Below are positions 24,591-36,048 of a stretch of DNA of 64,000 nt, in pieces. Within the stretch, counting starts at the first letter, position 1. Each line of letters opens with the position of its first letter. Below the pieces are notes generated by a model. That model was given only the letters and a program-made list of their open reading frames with translations, did not search any database and was not told the DNA's origin. The position numbers and the translations under genes are program-made. The DNA comes from Apoderus coryli (taxonomy: Eukaryota; Arthropoda; Insecta; Coleoptera; Attelabidae), in assembly GCA_911728435.2 (NCBI GenBank), contig OU452203.1, forward strand, positions 17,629,651 to 17,693,650. Reading direction: 5' to 3'.

Positions 24591-27500
24591 CTAAAGACTT
24601 AGTAGCTTGTTAATATTTTGGATCAAATGTGCGTTGTACTCTTCGTAGTTAATTTGATCAACTTTGACGACTATAGTTTTCAATCTGGCTTCATCCTAAG
24701 AGTAGAAGAGAACGCTTTCAATAAATATAGTCTTATTAAAATAAATATTATAAACAATTTTCTGTGACAGTTCTATTAATAATTATTGTGAATGTCTAAA
24801 ACCCAAACTGCTAGAGAATTTTACTTATAATTAGTCATTTGTTTATTTTAGTAGTTTTTCGAAGTACTTTTTGAGAGTAACACGAAATCAGTGGCGCTAT
24901 GTGACTACTTACATTATATGTCTCCATTTTAGCTCTGCATTTGATGAGAAATTGTTTGAAATGTGCCTTATCGCCAATTTCGCTTGGAGTAACATTGTTC
25001 TGATTCATAGCTATACCAACCTCGTCAGCTGTCATTCCTAAGACTTTCTCAGCTTCAGAGGAAAACATACTCACCCACTGGTTACCACTCCAATCACCAA
25101 CATTCATCTGAAAGATGGTTGTCCGTTAATGTCAAAATTAGGACATTTTGTAATTAAACATAATATATACAATGCATCAAAATATGTATCAAAATAACAT
25201 TATTTATTCGTTTTTTATTTTCTTGAACCTCGTACATCAATTGATTTTTTTTAATTTCTTGGGGTGATGGTTCCATATTAAATATACGAGGCATGTTTTT
25301 TAAGTAAGTACCGTTTTGGATTTAAAAAAAAGACGTGCAAAGATATCGCAATAATTTAATTTTTACATGAAAGCCTGTACCTTAATCTACTTTTCTACAT
25401 AATTTCCGTGAATATTGAGGCACTTGTCATAACGTGGCACCAGTTTTTGAATACCCTCCTCATAAAATTCTGCCGCCTGACTTGTTAACCACTGTATCAC
25501 AAATGTTTTGACTTCGTTATCGTCTTGAAGACGCTGACCACCCAGGTGTTTCTTCAAGTGCAGGAACAAATGGTAGTCGCTGCGCGCCAGATCAGGGCTG
25601 TATGGAGGATGATCTAGAGTTTCGCATTTAAAAGATTTTATGAGATCTTTGGTCCGATTAGCCACATGTGGACGGGCATTGTCATGCAGCAAAACGATAC
25701 CACGTCTTTTGTTCTGGATTGCATGACGCAGATTGTTCAAGACGCTGCATTGATTGTCTCATTACGAGGCAGAAACTCCACCAGCAATACTCCTTCTCTG
25801 TCCCAAAAAACTGTGCACATGATTTTCCGGGCATAAATTGTTTGCTTAAACTTCACTCTTTTAGGTGATGATGAATGTCGCCATTCCATGGATTGTTGTT
25901 TCGATTCTGGTGTGACGTAGGCCACCCATGTTTCGTCACCAGTAACAATTTGGTCTAAAAAATCTTCACCTTCATTGTGGTACCGCTCAAGGAAAGTCAA
26001 TGCACTGCCTAAACGTTGGGTTTTGTGCAAATCCGTCAACATTTTTGGAACCCAACGTGAACACAATTTCCGGTAATTCAAGTTCTCGGTCACAATGCGA
26101 TACAAAACACTACGAGAATATTGAGGAAAGCAGTCGCACATTGATGAAATTGTAATTTCTCTCACCTTTTCCTCCACTTTCTGCACCAAATCTTCACCGA
26201 AGGACGCCCACTCCGTTCTTCATCATGCACATTTGTGCGGCCATCTTTAAATGCTCTCACCCATTTCCTTACCATTCCATCACTCATAATGTTTTGTCCG
26301 TAAACTTCACAGATCTCACGATGAATATCGATCGGTTTTACGCCTTTAGCACTAAGAAATCGTATAACAGCCCGTACTTCACAATCGACGGGACTCACGA
26401 TTGTCGGAGGCATCTTAAACGCTCAGTAAACAACGGATACAATGAGGAATCAGACAGTAATGGCGTCAGTGCGTAGACAAGAGATGTAGGTAACCAGCGC
26501 ACATGCGCGGAACGCCGACCGTAGCGCTGCGGCGGCGGAATCGCAAAACAGTACTTACTAAAAAAACGTGCCTCGTACATATGAACTTATAACCTTCTTT
26601 TTTCACAATCTACCCCAATCCGAGAGATTGCCCCCATATTCTGGGACATCCTGTATATATATTTTGGAAATGCCATTTACGTAAATAGACTTTAACTGTA
26701 AGTAATTTTTCGTATTCAAATACTAAGAAAACTATCTATCGATAGCCTTCGGCCGCTTTAATAATTACAATGTAATTTTTGTAGTATACCTACCTGAAGA
26801 ACGCAAAACTATGCCGAAATGTTGTAGATAACAAAAATAAATAAAAAAATCAACAATATGTTTCAATATAAAACATTTCAAATCAACCAACACCCCAACA
26901 AATTAAAAAAAATTTAATCATTTATTAAAAGGATGCAAAACTAAACTTGTATTACTTACACTAACGAGCAGACGATATTTGAAATTCGAATACTCCCTAT
27001 TACACTTTTCACATCTGTACATGCCATTTTCCATATCAACTAATTTCTTATTACAACTCTCAGATGGACACGCTTTATAAAAACAATTCTCGCCTCTAAA
27101 CAACAAAACGGTGGCCATAGTTTGATAGTAATCGCCACGCTCCTGATTACCCAAATTCTGTTCCTGCACCTCTTTGAAACTCAACCATTGCGCCGAAAAA
27201 CTACCGATTACTCCTGTAGTTGCGCTTATGTTTGTTGGGTCAATGTGCTTACCGTCTCTGTCAAACCTACGCATGGGACAAACTTATAGTTCCAAACTAA
27301 ATGAAGTGTATGTCATTTACTCACCAAGATTTGATTTTGTACGCTTCTTGGGTTTCTGGGTTGATTTTTAAATGACTGCCAGGCATTGTCGATAGTGTTT
27401 TTCCACCACCAAATTCTCCAATTTTAGCGCTTTTAATCACCACCACAGGATTATTTGCTCCATTAAAACTCTCTGCTTCCGCTCCCCACAAAGTTAGGGA

Positions 27501-30500
27501 CACCTAAAGTGGATATTTTTATTAAACGAAATGAAATAGCTCATGTACCTGAGATCATGGTATTATATTACGTAAAATGAAGGCACTAGGATTCAGTGTT
27601 GCCCTTGTTGGATTCTCCGAGTCTTATCTTACGGGACGTACCTTGTTTGTTGAGTACAATGGCTTTAAATCTAGGGATTTTATAGCTACAAGTGGTGCAC
27701 CGCAGGGGAGCAACTTGGCTCCACTTATATTTTCGATATACGTCAACGATATCACTGCGAATGTATTTAGTTCCTGTCTCCTGTTTGCTGATGATCTGAA
27801 GCTCTTCAGGATAATACGTAATCCCTTGGATTGCGAGCTGCTTCAGACGGACTTGGTGGCGCTGGAGCGTTGGTGTGCAGATAACAGGCTTCCACTTAAC
27901 ACAAAAAAATGCAAATGTATGTCGTTCACCAGGAGTGCTGATATCGTCCGGTTTGAGTACAGCATTGGCGACGACATTCTTCAGAGATGCAAGGAAGTTA
28001 GGGATCTGGGTGTCCTTGTTGACAATGAATTGTAATTCAATCCTCACCTTCACAGTATTTGCCAAGAGGCAACTAGAGCACTTGGGTTTATTATAAGGTC
28101 AACAAGGGAATTTCAGAATATAGACCCTCTTATAGCCCTTTACCACACAAAAAAATGCAAATGTATGTCGTTCACCAGGAGTGCTGATATCGTCCGGTTT
28201 GAGTACAGCTTTGGCGACGACATTCTTCAGAGATGCAAGGAAGTTAGGGATCTGGGTGTCCTTGTTGACAATGAATTGTAATTCAATCCTCACCTTCACA
28301 GTATTTGCCAAGAGGCGACTAGAACACTTGGGTTTATTATAAGGTCAACAAGGGAATTTCAGAATATAGACCCTCTTATAGCCCTTTACCAGTCGCTGGT
28401 GCGGTCAAAGTTGGAATACGCGTCTGTCGTGTGGTCACCGATTTACCAGGTATATATCAATAAACTTGAGCAGGTTCAGCGTAAGTTTTTAAAGTACATT
28501 TCGTACAAGATTGATGGACGATAGCCAGACAGGGGGGTTGATCATAACGAACTCTTAAACCGTTTTGGTTTTCATCGTTGCAGTGTCGAAGAGTGTCTGC
28601 ATCTCAAATATTCCTTTTTAAATTAATCAACTCCATGCTGGATTGCCCTCACCTCTGACAGGAAGTGAACCTCAACGTACCACCGGCATATACAAGGAAC
28701 ATGCACTTATTTAGAGTTCCCCAAGCTCATACGAATTATGAGACGAGGGCTCCCGTAATCAGTGCATGCAATCTATGTAATAAGCATAAAATATCTGTTC
28801 ATACCAATTTTTTTAGTAATAATTTAGTGGCATTTAAACATAGTTTGCAGGCTCATTTAGTTAATTTAAGAATTTGATATTAAGTTTTTATTATAGTTTT
28901 AGTGTAGATTAAGTTCAATTGTTTATATTAGGGAATCAAAGAATTGTCTTGTAATTGGGTGTAACCTGTTAGACAATAAATAAATAAATTAGCAGTGGGA
29001 CTCTGTGTCATATAGAATTCTATACAAGCACAGAATAGGTGAGTTTAGTAGTAAACAAATAAGAATACAATATTTTTACTAGGCCAACGTATAAAAAGAC
29101 ACAGATAAGGCTCCGCACGTCATTTTGTTCCACTCGGTACAAGAATATTTGACTAACTGCTAGCCGCAGCTGCACTGCTTTCAGGGGGTGTTTTCGCGCT
29201 TTCGACGACTGAACCTTATATATGTTCGGTGGTATCGACGCATCTGTGTTGGTAATTGTGCATTATGAGGTCAGTGACGTCTCGCACAGTCGATATAGAG
29301 AATTTCTGTACAATCGGCATGTTACTAACGTAAACTAGATGTCGCCAAACATATTTTGTTTTATCACTTTAATGCAAATACTTACACAAACTTTCGATTG
29401 ATCAATCAGTACGACATCGCGCTTCTTTAGATCTCTACCAGTCGATTTCGCTTGAAATGTTACCACATCACTTGTCGATTTTGCTACTGCTAGCACATCT
29501 AGCAAAAAGAAATTCTAAATAAAAAAAATCCAAAAATAATAAGTATAGTTACTTAAAAATATTTTTTAAAATAATCATCAGGTATAAAATTAGCTAAGGT
29601 TATCGACTTATTGATTGATGAATTATATATTAAATCATACATACCGCATTGTTACAATAAACGTGTAAAATGAGCCCTGACTAAAACGTTATGATATAAT
29701 CAATTAAATATTTAAGTAAAATCTTGTATCTTCTATTTTTGCTTACCCACTATACTAGATATAAATTTAGATATTTAAGAGCTCAATTGTTATAAAACAA
29801 TGTATTGCTTACCCACTATAGTACCAGCCTCAGTGTGAGCAATCTTATCAATAGTAATAAAATCGTATTTTGTCTGTGGAATAGCTGAAACATCTTCCTC
29901 AGAACACTCTTCTATAATTGTTTCACTGCCCACAGTCATTTCATATTCGTTCTTCAAATTCGAAAATTGCTTGTTCGCAGGCTTCAGCTGACATTTTGAT
30001 ATATAATATACTTTATCAATCTGAAATATCATGTTTTTGTACAAAATTTCAAAAGAAAAAATTAAGTGTTTTTACAGCTAAGCTTAGGAATTACTTTAAA
30101 CGATTCCCGTACCTCAATTTTGTCATAAAACTTATCTGCCTGATCTCTAAACGCCGTACAACGAATTTCTCCACTTTCATCGATTACATCAAAACTAAAG
30201 AGTTTGCCTTCACCTTTCGAATTCGACCAAGTACGCATAGCTGATTTATTGCTAACTCTCGCTTTGATCACCCACCTGAAAATTGCCGTAAACTATACTA
30301 TATATTTCGATACCTAATGACATGAAAATATCATCATATAATATAACGCACATAATTTACAGAAAACGAACCTGTTTTGGTAAGGACTTAGGCTCGAAAT
30401 TGGATGCGTTATCTGTGTAGAAAGCTGAGCTATATTGCTGGTACCATTTTCCATTGAAGTACTTGGCATAGCTCTACTAGAGCTATAATTATTCGAATTA

Positions 30501-31033
30501 GAACTATTGTTAACAGATCCGTTTTTAACATTCGAGGAGTTTTGTGCCAATTCAGATACATTTAACGTAGATGGTTGACCAAGTATGCCCCCAACTTCTG
30601 CACCTTCACAAATGACCTCCCAGTCCATAATAACTAGGACTCGTCTAAAATGTATAATGTGTGTCTCTTATATATACCCGAAACTAGACAAGGAAACTAA
30701 CTTACTTTTCCTCCTTCAACATGCTAGTCATATACCGTTTAATCTGAATAACTGTGAAATTGTTGACAGACTGTAACCCTCGGTTAGATAATGTTACTAT
30801 AGCATTTGATACTGTGTATTTACCATCTGATAAAAGTATACGGAATCGTTCTGATTCTGGATTACCTGAAGGCATTTTCTTATTGCCCAACACTTGCATT
30901 ACGGGCTCTTTGAAGTCACCCCCTTGCATTATAGTCTACCGACAATAAAAATTAATTGTTTTTGGGAAAATGTACCGGAATGTTAGTTTCTTACCTCTAA
31001 GACTCCAAATGATAAATCATTAACGGTTGGCAT
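24591..31033 (-). CDS. RpA-70: Replication protein A 70-kDa DNA-binding subunit
   Basis: Ten coding exons in transcript order: 31033-30995, 30935-30706, 30644-30372, 30275-30113, 30020-29813, 29498-29386, 27503-27325, 27266-26960, 25107-24913 and 24695-24591. They total 1812 nt, 603 aa (human RPA1: 616). All phases join; one donor, gttcgt after 30372, is non-standard in context but GT. The protein is the large subunit of the heterotrimer that coats single-stranded DNA in replication and repair. Domains: N-terminal OB fold (1-105), Ser/Asn-rich linker (about 110-165), DBD-A starting at [24 protein letters not shown], and DBD-C with a C4 zinc ribbon (Cys 468, 473, 487, 490 in ACPSESC..YRCEKC), ending at LLSL. 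Introns 7 and 8 carry transposon insertions. Confidence 0.96.
25287..26575 (-). mobile_element. Mariner transposon, full length but dead
   Basis: 1289 bp bounded by TA target duplications (25285-25286 and 26576-26577). Terminal inverted repeats start cgaggcatgttttttaagta at the left and cgaggcacgtttttttagta at the right, about 30 bp with a few differences. It sits in intron 8 of RpA-70 in the same orientation as the host gene. Size and ends are those of a classic mariner. Confidence 0.92.
25387..26413 (-). pseudogene. Mariner transposase with frameshifts
   Basis: Three overlapping frames together cover a whole mariner transposase: [20 protein letters not shown] (helix-turn-helix head, from 26413), then VGDE-type block [20 protein letters not shown] with the first catalytic Asp, then [20 protein letters not shown] (second Asp) and [20 protein letters not shown] (third Asp of the DD34D triad), ending in HGNYVEK. 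Frame breaks lie near 26165-26190 and 25737-25740. Catalytic residues remain, so the copy died by indels, not by loss of the active site. Confidence 0.92.
26578..26653 (-). mobile_element. MITE fragment abutting the mariner
   Basis: This is the reverse complement of the first about 75 bp of the miniature element at 52714-52905, including its end (ctgggacatcctg, then TA). It starts immediately beyond the mariner's TA duplication. The rest of the MITE is not found on the other side of the mariner. Confidence 0.75.
26794..26825 (+). other. Degenerate hammerhead-like motif
   Basis: CTGAAGA, then a weak cgc/gcc stem around aaaacta, then GAAATGTTGTAG, followed by an AATAAATAAA-rich tail. It resembles the motif at 21850-21881 and is a probable Penelope-like tail relic inside RpA-70 intron 8. 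Confidence 0.35.
27575..28990 (+). mobile_element. 5'-truncated non-LTR retrotransposon with internal duplication
   Basis: Inserted antisense in RpA-70 intron 7. The reading starts at [20 protein letters not shown] and carries [15 protein letters not shown], the catalytic [22 protein letters not shown], and further on [20 protein letters not shown]. Stops are at 28033-28035, 28279-28281, 28522-28524 and later. The 3' tail gtaattgggtgtaacctgtt with aataaataaataaa ends near 28990 and matches the tail of the copy at 18373-19970. Residue differences from that copy are many, so they are distinct subfamilies. Confidence 0.85.
27900..28391 (+). repeat. 246-bp in-frame tandem duplication
   Basis: Bases 27900-28145 are repeated at 28146-28391 with only a few differences (agcattggcg/agctttggcg and caactagagc/cgactagaac). 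The unit is 82 codons, so the reverse transcriptase frame is kept across the junction ([11 protein letters not shown]). Both copies contain the same TAA after DNEL. Confidence 0.95.
28991..29385. other. Remainder of RpA-70 intron 7; no feature
   Basis: Nothing recognisable; no exon-like open frame with splice sites. Confidence 0.4.
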
Positions 31034-32077
31034 TGTGTTTTTATAATAAAATAATTAATTTGGAATGGAAATTTCTACTTTCTTCAATATATTGTAATAT
31101 AGAAAACAAATTTTTCCCGGTATTTATATGTTCGTGACATTTGCGACATTGACAATTGACATTAATGACATAGGATTTAAACAGTAAAAAAAAACGTTCA
31201 AAAAGTCTTTGGAAATTATTATCTGAATTTATTCTTCAAAGTACACGGTATTAATGAATTCACCATTATAAATTGTAAGAATTATTAAACTCTTTCACTT
31301 TAGCGCAGCATTTCGTTAATATTAGACGTTTTCCTTCTGCCCCTCAGCTTAGCTGAATCGATGTGATATAAGAACTCACTCACTACTCTACTCACCTTAC
31401 CAGCGTAGATATAAATGTTCGATGACCTTATCCCAGATAGTTATCTGGGACCTTTTCATTGCCTTTATAAACCTTTTGAAGGCAATGACCTTACTAAGCT
31501 TACCTGCATTTGGTTGTAAAAGAAATGAAAAATTTTTATTATCACTGTCAATTAATTTTGTAAAATGAACGTGATTGCAATGGTACAAATAAGTTGTTCA
31601 TTAAAATATTTTTAATTAGTTCAGCTACAAGTTGTAAATCAACCTTCGATAAACCTGACAATATAAAATCGACCCTAAGAACATTATTAGCACCAGCACC
31701 CTATTACCCCAAACTACGACCATAATGCCTAGAAGAAGAGCCTATTACAAGGAAGAAAATGTATTTCAACCAAGCGCCATCTACCGGCAAATTCAATGAG
31801 TATTAAACAGAGCCGGATTAAACATTCTTTTAATAAATCAAAAAAATACACTGAATTAATTACTGGAGATAGGTAGGTACTTCAAAGATTAGATAATGCT
31901 CCTATTTTTATTTTTTTATTTGATTAATAAAATGAAAATTTTGACCCCGTATTGGTAACTTTGTTTTTGCTCTGGCCAGATGAATTTGGTTATTTTAATG
32001 TTATAATTCCATATGTTAACTTTATTAAAGTTTTTTAATAACAGTTTCGATAGGGACTACTTATAGGTTTTAAAAAT
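31034..32077. other. Divergent intergenic region
   Basis: About 1 kb separates the start of RpA-70 (-) and of the membrane protein gene (+), so it should hold both promoters. No clear TATA/Inr was found. Two hairpins follow each other at about 31431-31497 (arms tcccagat/atctggga and cattgcctt/aaggcaatg). Confidence 0.45.
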
Positions 32078-33935
32078 ATGACAGAAAAATACGAAGACCT
32101 ATTTAAAATAGGTACTGAGTTAAAAGAAATTAAATTTAATAATGTGAGTAAAAAAAACAACATAAATAACTAAAAGTAGAAACATGCCATTATTTATAAA
32201 ACGTTTATATACAGTGCGGACATAAGAGACATCCCCTGGTGCTAAAAGTATTATTCCAAGAGGCCGAAGTTTTTATTTTTACTTTCTCTTCTAGATATGA
32301 CAACACAGATAAATTGTAGGTGTTAAAAAAGTAATTTTATTTATAGTTTTCAGATTGGTTCCTTAAAATATCTGATTGGAGTGTTCATTGGCAAAATCAA
32401 CCGACATACATTTTATCACAATGCGTATTTTTGTTTGGTGGACTTATTACTCTTACCCATGGTAATAAGACAAATTTAAACAGAATTCATAATTTTTAAC
32501 AATATAAATTTAAATTTTCAGCATTAATTAGGGGCGGTAGATTACCCTATCTATGGTTGGGAATCTTCATCCATGGATTTGTTGTCGAAAGCCTGTCCTA
32601 CACATTACCGGATGTGGACAATTTTTGGCATTCGCAAACACCGATCATTTTTTTGGGCAGACGATTTCCCTTACATATCATGACACTATGTAAGTGTCTC
32701 TAGTCTTTGGGGGAATATACATACGTATTTAGGTGTATACAAGATACAATACAATAAAAGTGTAGGCGATGTACTAGCTTAGTCAGAATAATGCATTTTA
32801 ATAAAATATTTCAGACCCGTGCTTCCTGTACAACGCTTCCATTGCCGCAGCAAAGTTACGACTACCAAAATACGCTGAGCCTCTTGCCGTTGGCTTACTA
32901 GTAGTCCTCATTGACATTCCGTATGATATTGTCAGTGTAAGATTCATGCACTGGTTCTGGCATGATACTGATCCAAACATATTTGACAGACACTATTGGG
33001 TGCCATGGAATTCCTATTATTTCCATGCAGCGTTTGCCGCTAGTTTTACTTTTTGGTTCCATTTTTGGAGACAAGTGGTGTGCAAGAGTGAGGGTAAATG
33101 GTTGACGGATAGAAGGTGAGTTTAAGGAGTACATTAAACGTTTAATATAGAACTAAAACACTAAAATATACACGCACTATTTTAGCAAGTTCAAGGAAGT
33201 TATATGTACCCTACTCGCGAGTCTGTTGGGTACACCTGGGGGTATCCTGCTCTTTATGCCAATATATCATCCTTTACACGATCTCTTCAAGATCCATAGT
33301 GAAGTGACATTCATCATATTATTCACAATATTTTTACTAACGATTTGGACATCGGAGCGAAAAGTTTTGAAACAGCTAAACAACGAAGATCTAATGAAAA
33401 AGCCGAAAATACATTGGACTACTTGGTTGTTAGTTTTTCATTTGATACTCCACTATTTCTTATTTTTACTGATTCCTGTCCTATTCAATCCTGAAGACGA
33501 AGTTTCAACTGGTATCAAGGAAGCCGTAGGAGATTGTCAGAAGTATGTGCCATTGCTAACTGTTACTGGAAAGGTAATAACTTAACACATCATCGTAATA
33601 GTATAGCTGACTTTAATTTTCTAAACATTCACTTTTGTGGTCAGGTACTGCAAAAAAGGAAATATTTGTGTGCAACAGACTACGATGAGAAATACTTCGA
33701 TTGGAGGTGTTTACCAAACAAAAAACCTCCATCAAATGGATCCGTGTGGTATACAGCTTGTGGTGTGCCATTCGAAAATAGAGCTGAATATATTGTAGTT
33801 ATATCGCTAATTTGTTTACTGGCACTTGTTGTTTTTACAAATTTACATTTCAAATCGTTTGGAGATGATGTCTTCCAACTTAGAGCACAGAAGCAGCAAA
33901 AAGTTGTTCAAAATAAAAAAGTTAAGAAACATTGA
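32078..33935 (+). CDS. Multipass membrane protein of unknown function
   Basis: Six coding exons: 32078-32143, 32347-32461, 32522-32689, 32815-33115, 33186-33573 and 33645-33935. They total 1329 nt (442 aa) with all phases joining. Exon 2 needs the acceptor at 32345-32346, not the nearer-looking cag at 32351-32353, because only the former keeps the frame. Seven or more hydrophobic segments are visible, starting at ILSQCVFLFGGLITLTH and ending at YIVVISLICLLALVVFTNLH. Between them are a conserved-looking loop LPDVDNFWHSQTPIIFLGRR and an aromatic/His-rich stretch around RFMHWFWHDTDPN. The C-terminus is basic (QKVVQNKKVKKH). I recall a family labelled DUF7802 with this look but could not check. 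Function unknown; AATAAA follows at about 33960. Confidence 0.85.
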
Positions 33936-34111
33936 AGATTGATAAATTGTTTTTATGAAAATAAAATTAATTACTGAAAGGATTGTAGTTTTTTATAAAA
34001 GTGTCCAAATTTTATTGAAATACGAAATACCTACCTACTAAATATATTTAATAATAATTTATAAGTTTAATCCTAGTAAAAACAATGAAAATAATCTTTA
34101 GGGAAGACACG

Positions 34112-34136
34112 ATCATTGTCTTTAAAAGACAATGAT
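34112..34136. repeat. 12-bp hairpin, 1-nt loop
   Basis: atcattgtcttt and aaagacaatgat are perfect arms around a single a. It lies between the membrane protein gene and Rpb10, and the function is unknown. Confidence 0.7.
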
Positions 34137-34577
34137 AAATATGTAATCACAAAACATACCCCTATTCCCTATGTATGTTTTTTTTTGTAATCCAGACCAG
34201 AGACATGATCATTTAAATTTAAAGTCAGTACTACTACTTTTAACCCTTTTTGTAGTTCTTCGTGTATTATAATTTTTAGAATTTAGTTTATTTTAATTTG
34301 TAAACTGCAAATAAAATGATTATAGGATAATGTTTATATTATGGACATGTCTCTGATGTAATCTCATGACTGAAAAAAGGTTATGCCTATAGAGACGAAG
34401 AAGAAAACTTTAAACTTAACCTAATTTATATGGTATGTAAACAACATCAAACTCTTTTACCATAGAATAAGAAAGCTAGCTAATCATTGGAAAACAGTAA
34501 ACCCTTTTGTTGCTTTTAACCTATTAGTTACATATTTAAAAAGTAAATATTTTCTTATATATTTATATTCCATGTAA

Positions 34578-34808
<231 letters not shown>

Positions 34809-36048
34809 ATAAATAAGTTTACTTATAGGTCAGAATTTACAGAATATGTCGCCGTGTAGTTTAAACTATACAACATACATTTTAGACAACACATACTTAC
34901 CTAGAACGAAATAAAAATACACGGTTTAGAATTGTAAGTAAAAATAATTTTTATTTTGTTAATTTTACAATATATATATATCTGATTTTAATCTCATTTA
35001 AATATAAGTTTAATTTATATCTATAAGATACACAATACCCAGTAAAGTAATAATATAGCAGCCTATTTTTTAATCATTACAAACATTAGTTATAGTTATT
35101 GTACCCCATTTCATGGGTTTATTAAAATTTTAGCGTTAACTGAAAAGTTTGAATCGATGATATAGTTAGTATTGGCAAACCAAACAGGTTACATACATAT
35201 CCCTTTTGTTTCACATTAACTAGGTAGTTTGTTGCAAAATTAAACTTTTTTAGTCGAATACAAGACAAACGTGTAAAAACAAGTAAAAGGGATTATATCT
35301 GTCTCCTATATATTTAAACTCAACGTTTAAAATACTCCATAATACTTCATGCATAAAAAAATTACTTAGCTATGTACTTATCATGGTTGTTTCTGTGGAA
35401 TTACATAATTTCCACAAAAGTTAATCCGCCACAGTAATTTCTCTATACAGTGCTTTCATTTTAAAACTGTCACTGAGAATAACTCGTCATCTAAAGGACA
35501 CAATTTTCAGCAAAAACACTTCAATTTTGCTTCCATCCAACATTCTAACACCTAGGTAGGTACAATGGTTTTTCCATTAAAAAAAAACAACAAATTGAAC
35601 GTAAAGCGCAAGTATACACAGTTTTTAGCCCTCACCCTTTCAGTTCTTGTTACTTAAGAATTCATATATGTTCGAATTTTACCATGTTTGATATGTTTAT
35701 TATGTGGACGCTATATTGTTTATTTTTAATAGGATGCCCGTAATAATTTTTGTTTACAATACTAGTTGCCTTTATTTCAATAATACGCAACTTGAAACTC
35801 GGAGGTATAGTTGTAGCCTAAGCTTTTTCGAATAACTGCGCAGATAAAGGAAAAACTTATAAATAATACTAAATATCACAATGCGAGACAAGCACAGAAC
35901 AAAGATTTCACCAGAGATGAGCTTCTACATAACTTTTCGTGTCTGGTTATAGCCCAAGTCCAGACGATGTCACTCAAATACATCTCTAAGTGTGTGAGTG
36001 CACTATATAAACCATTCAATCTCTAAACATACATTAAGTTTAAAGTAA
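34809..36048. other. No gene seen; MITE fragment at 35448
   Basis: 35448 to about 35540 (tatacagtgctttcatttta.. then gagaataactcg) matches the left half of the miniature element at 53114-53317. The rest is AT-rich without recognisable features and includes the 3' flank of the F-box gene on the minus strand. Confidence 0.5.
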
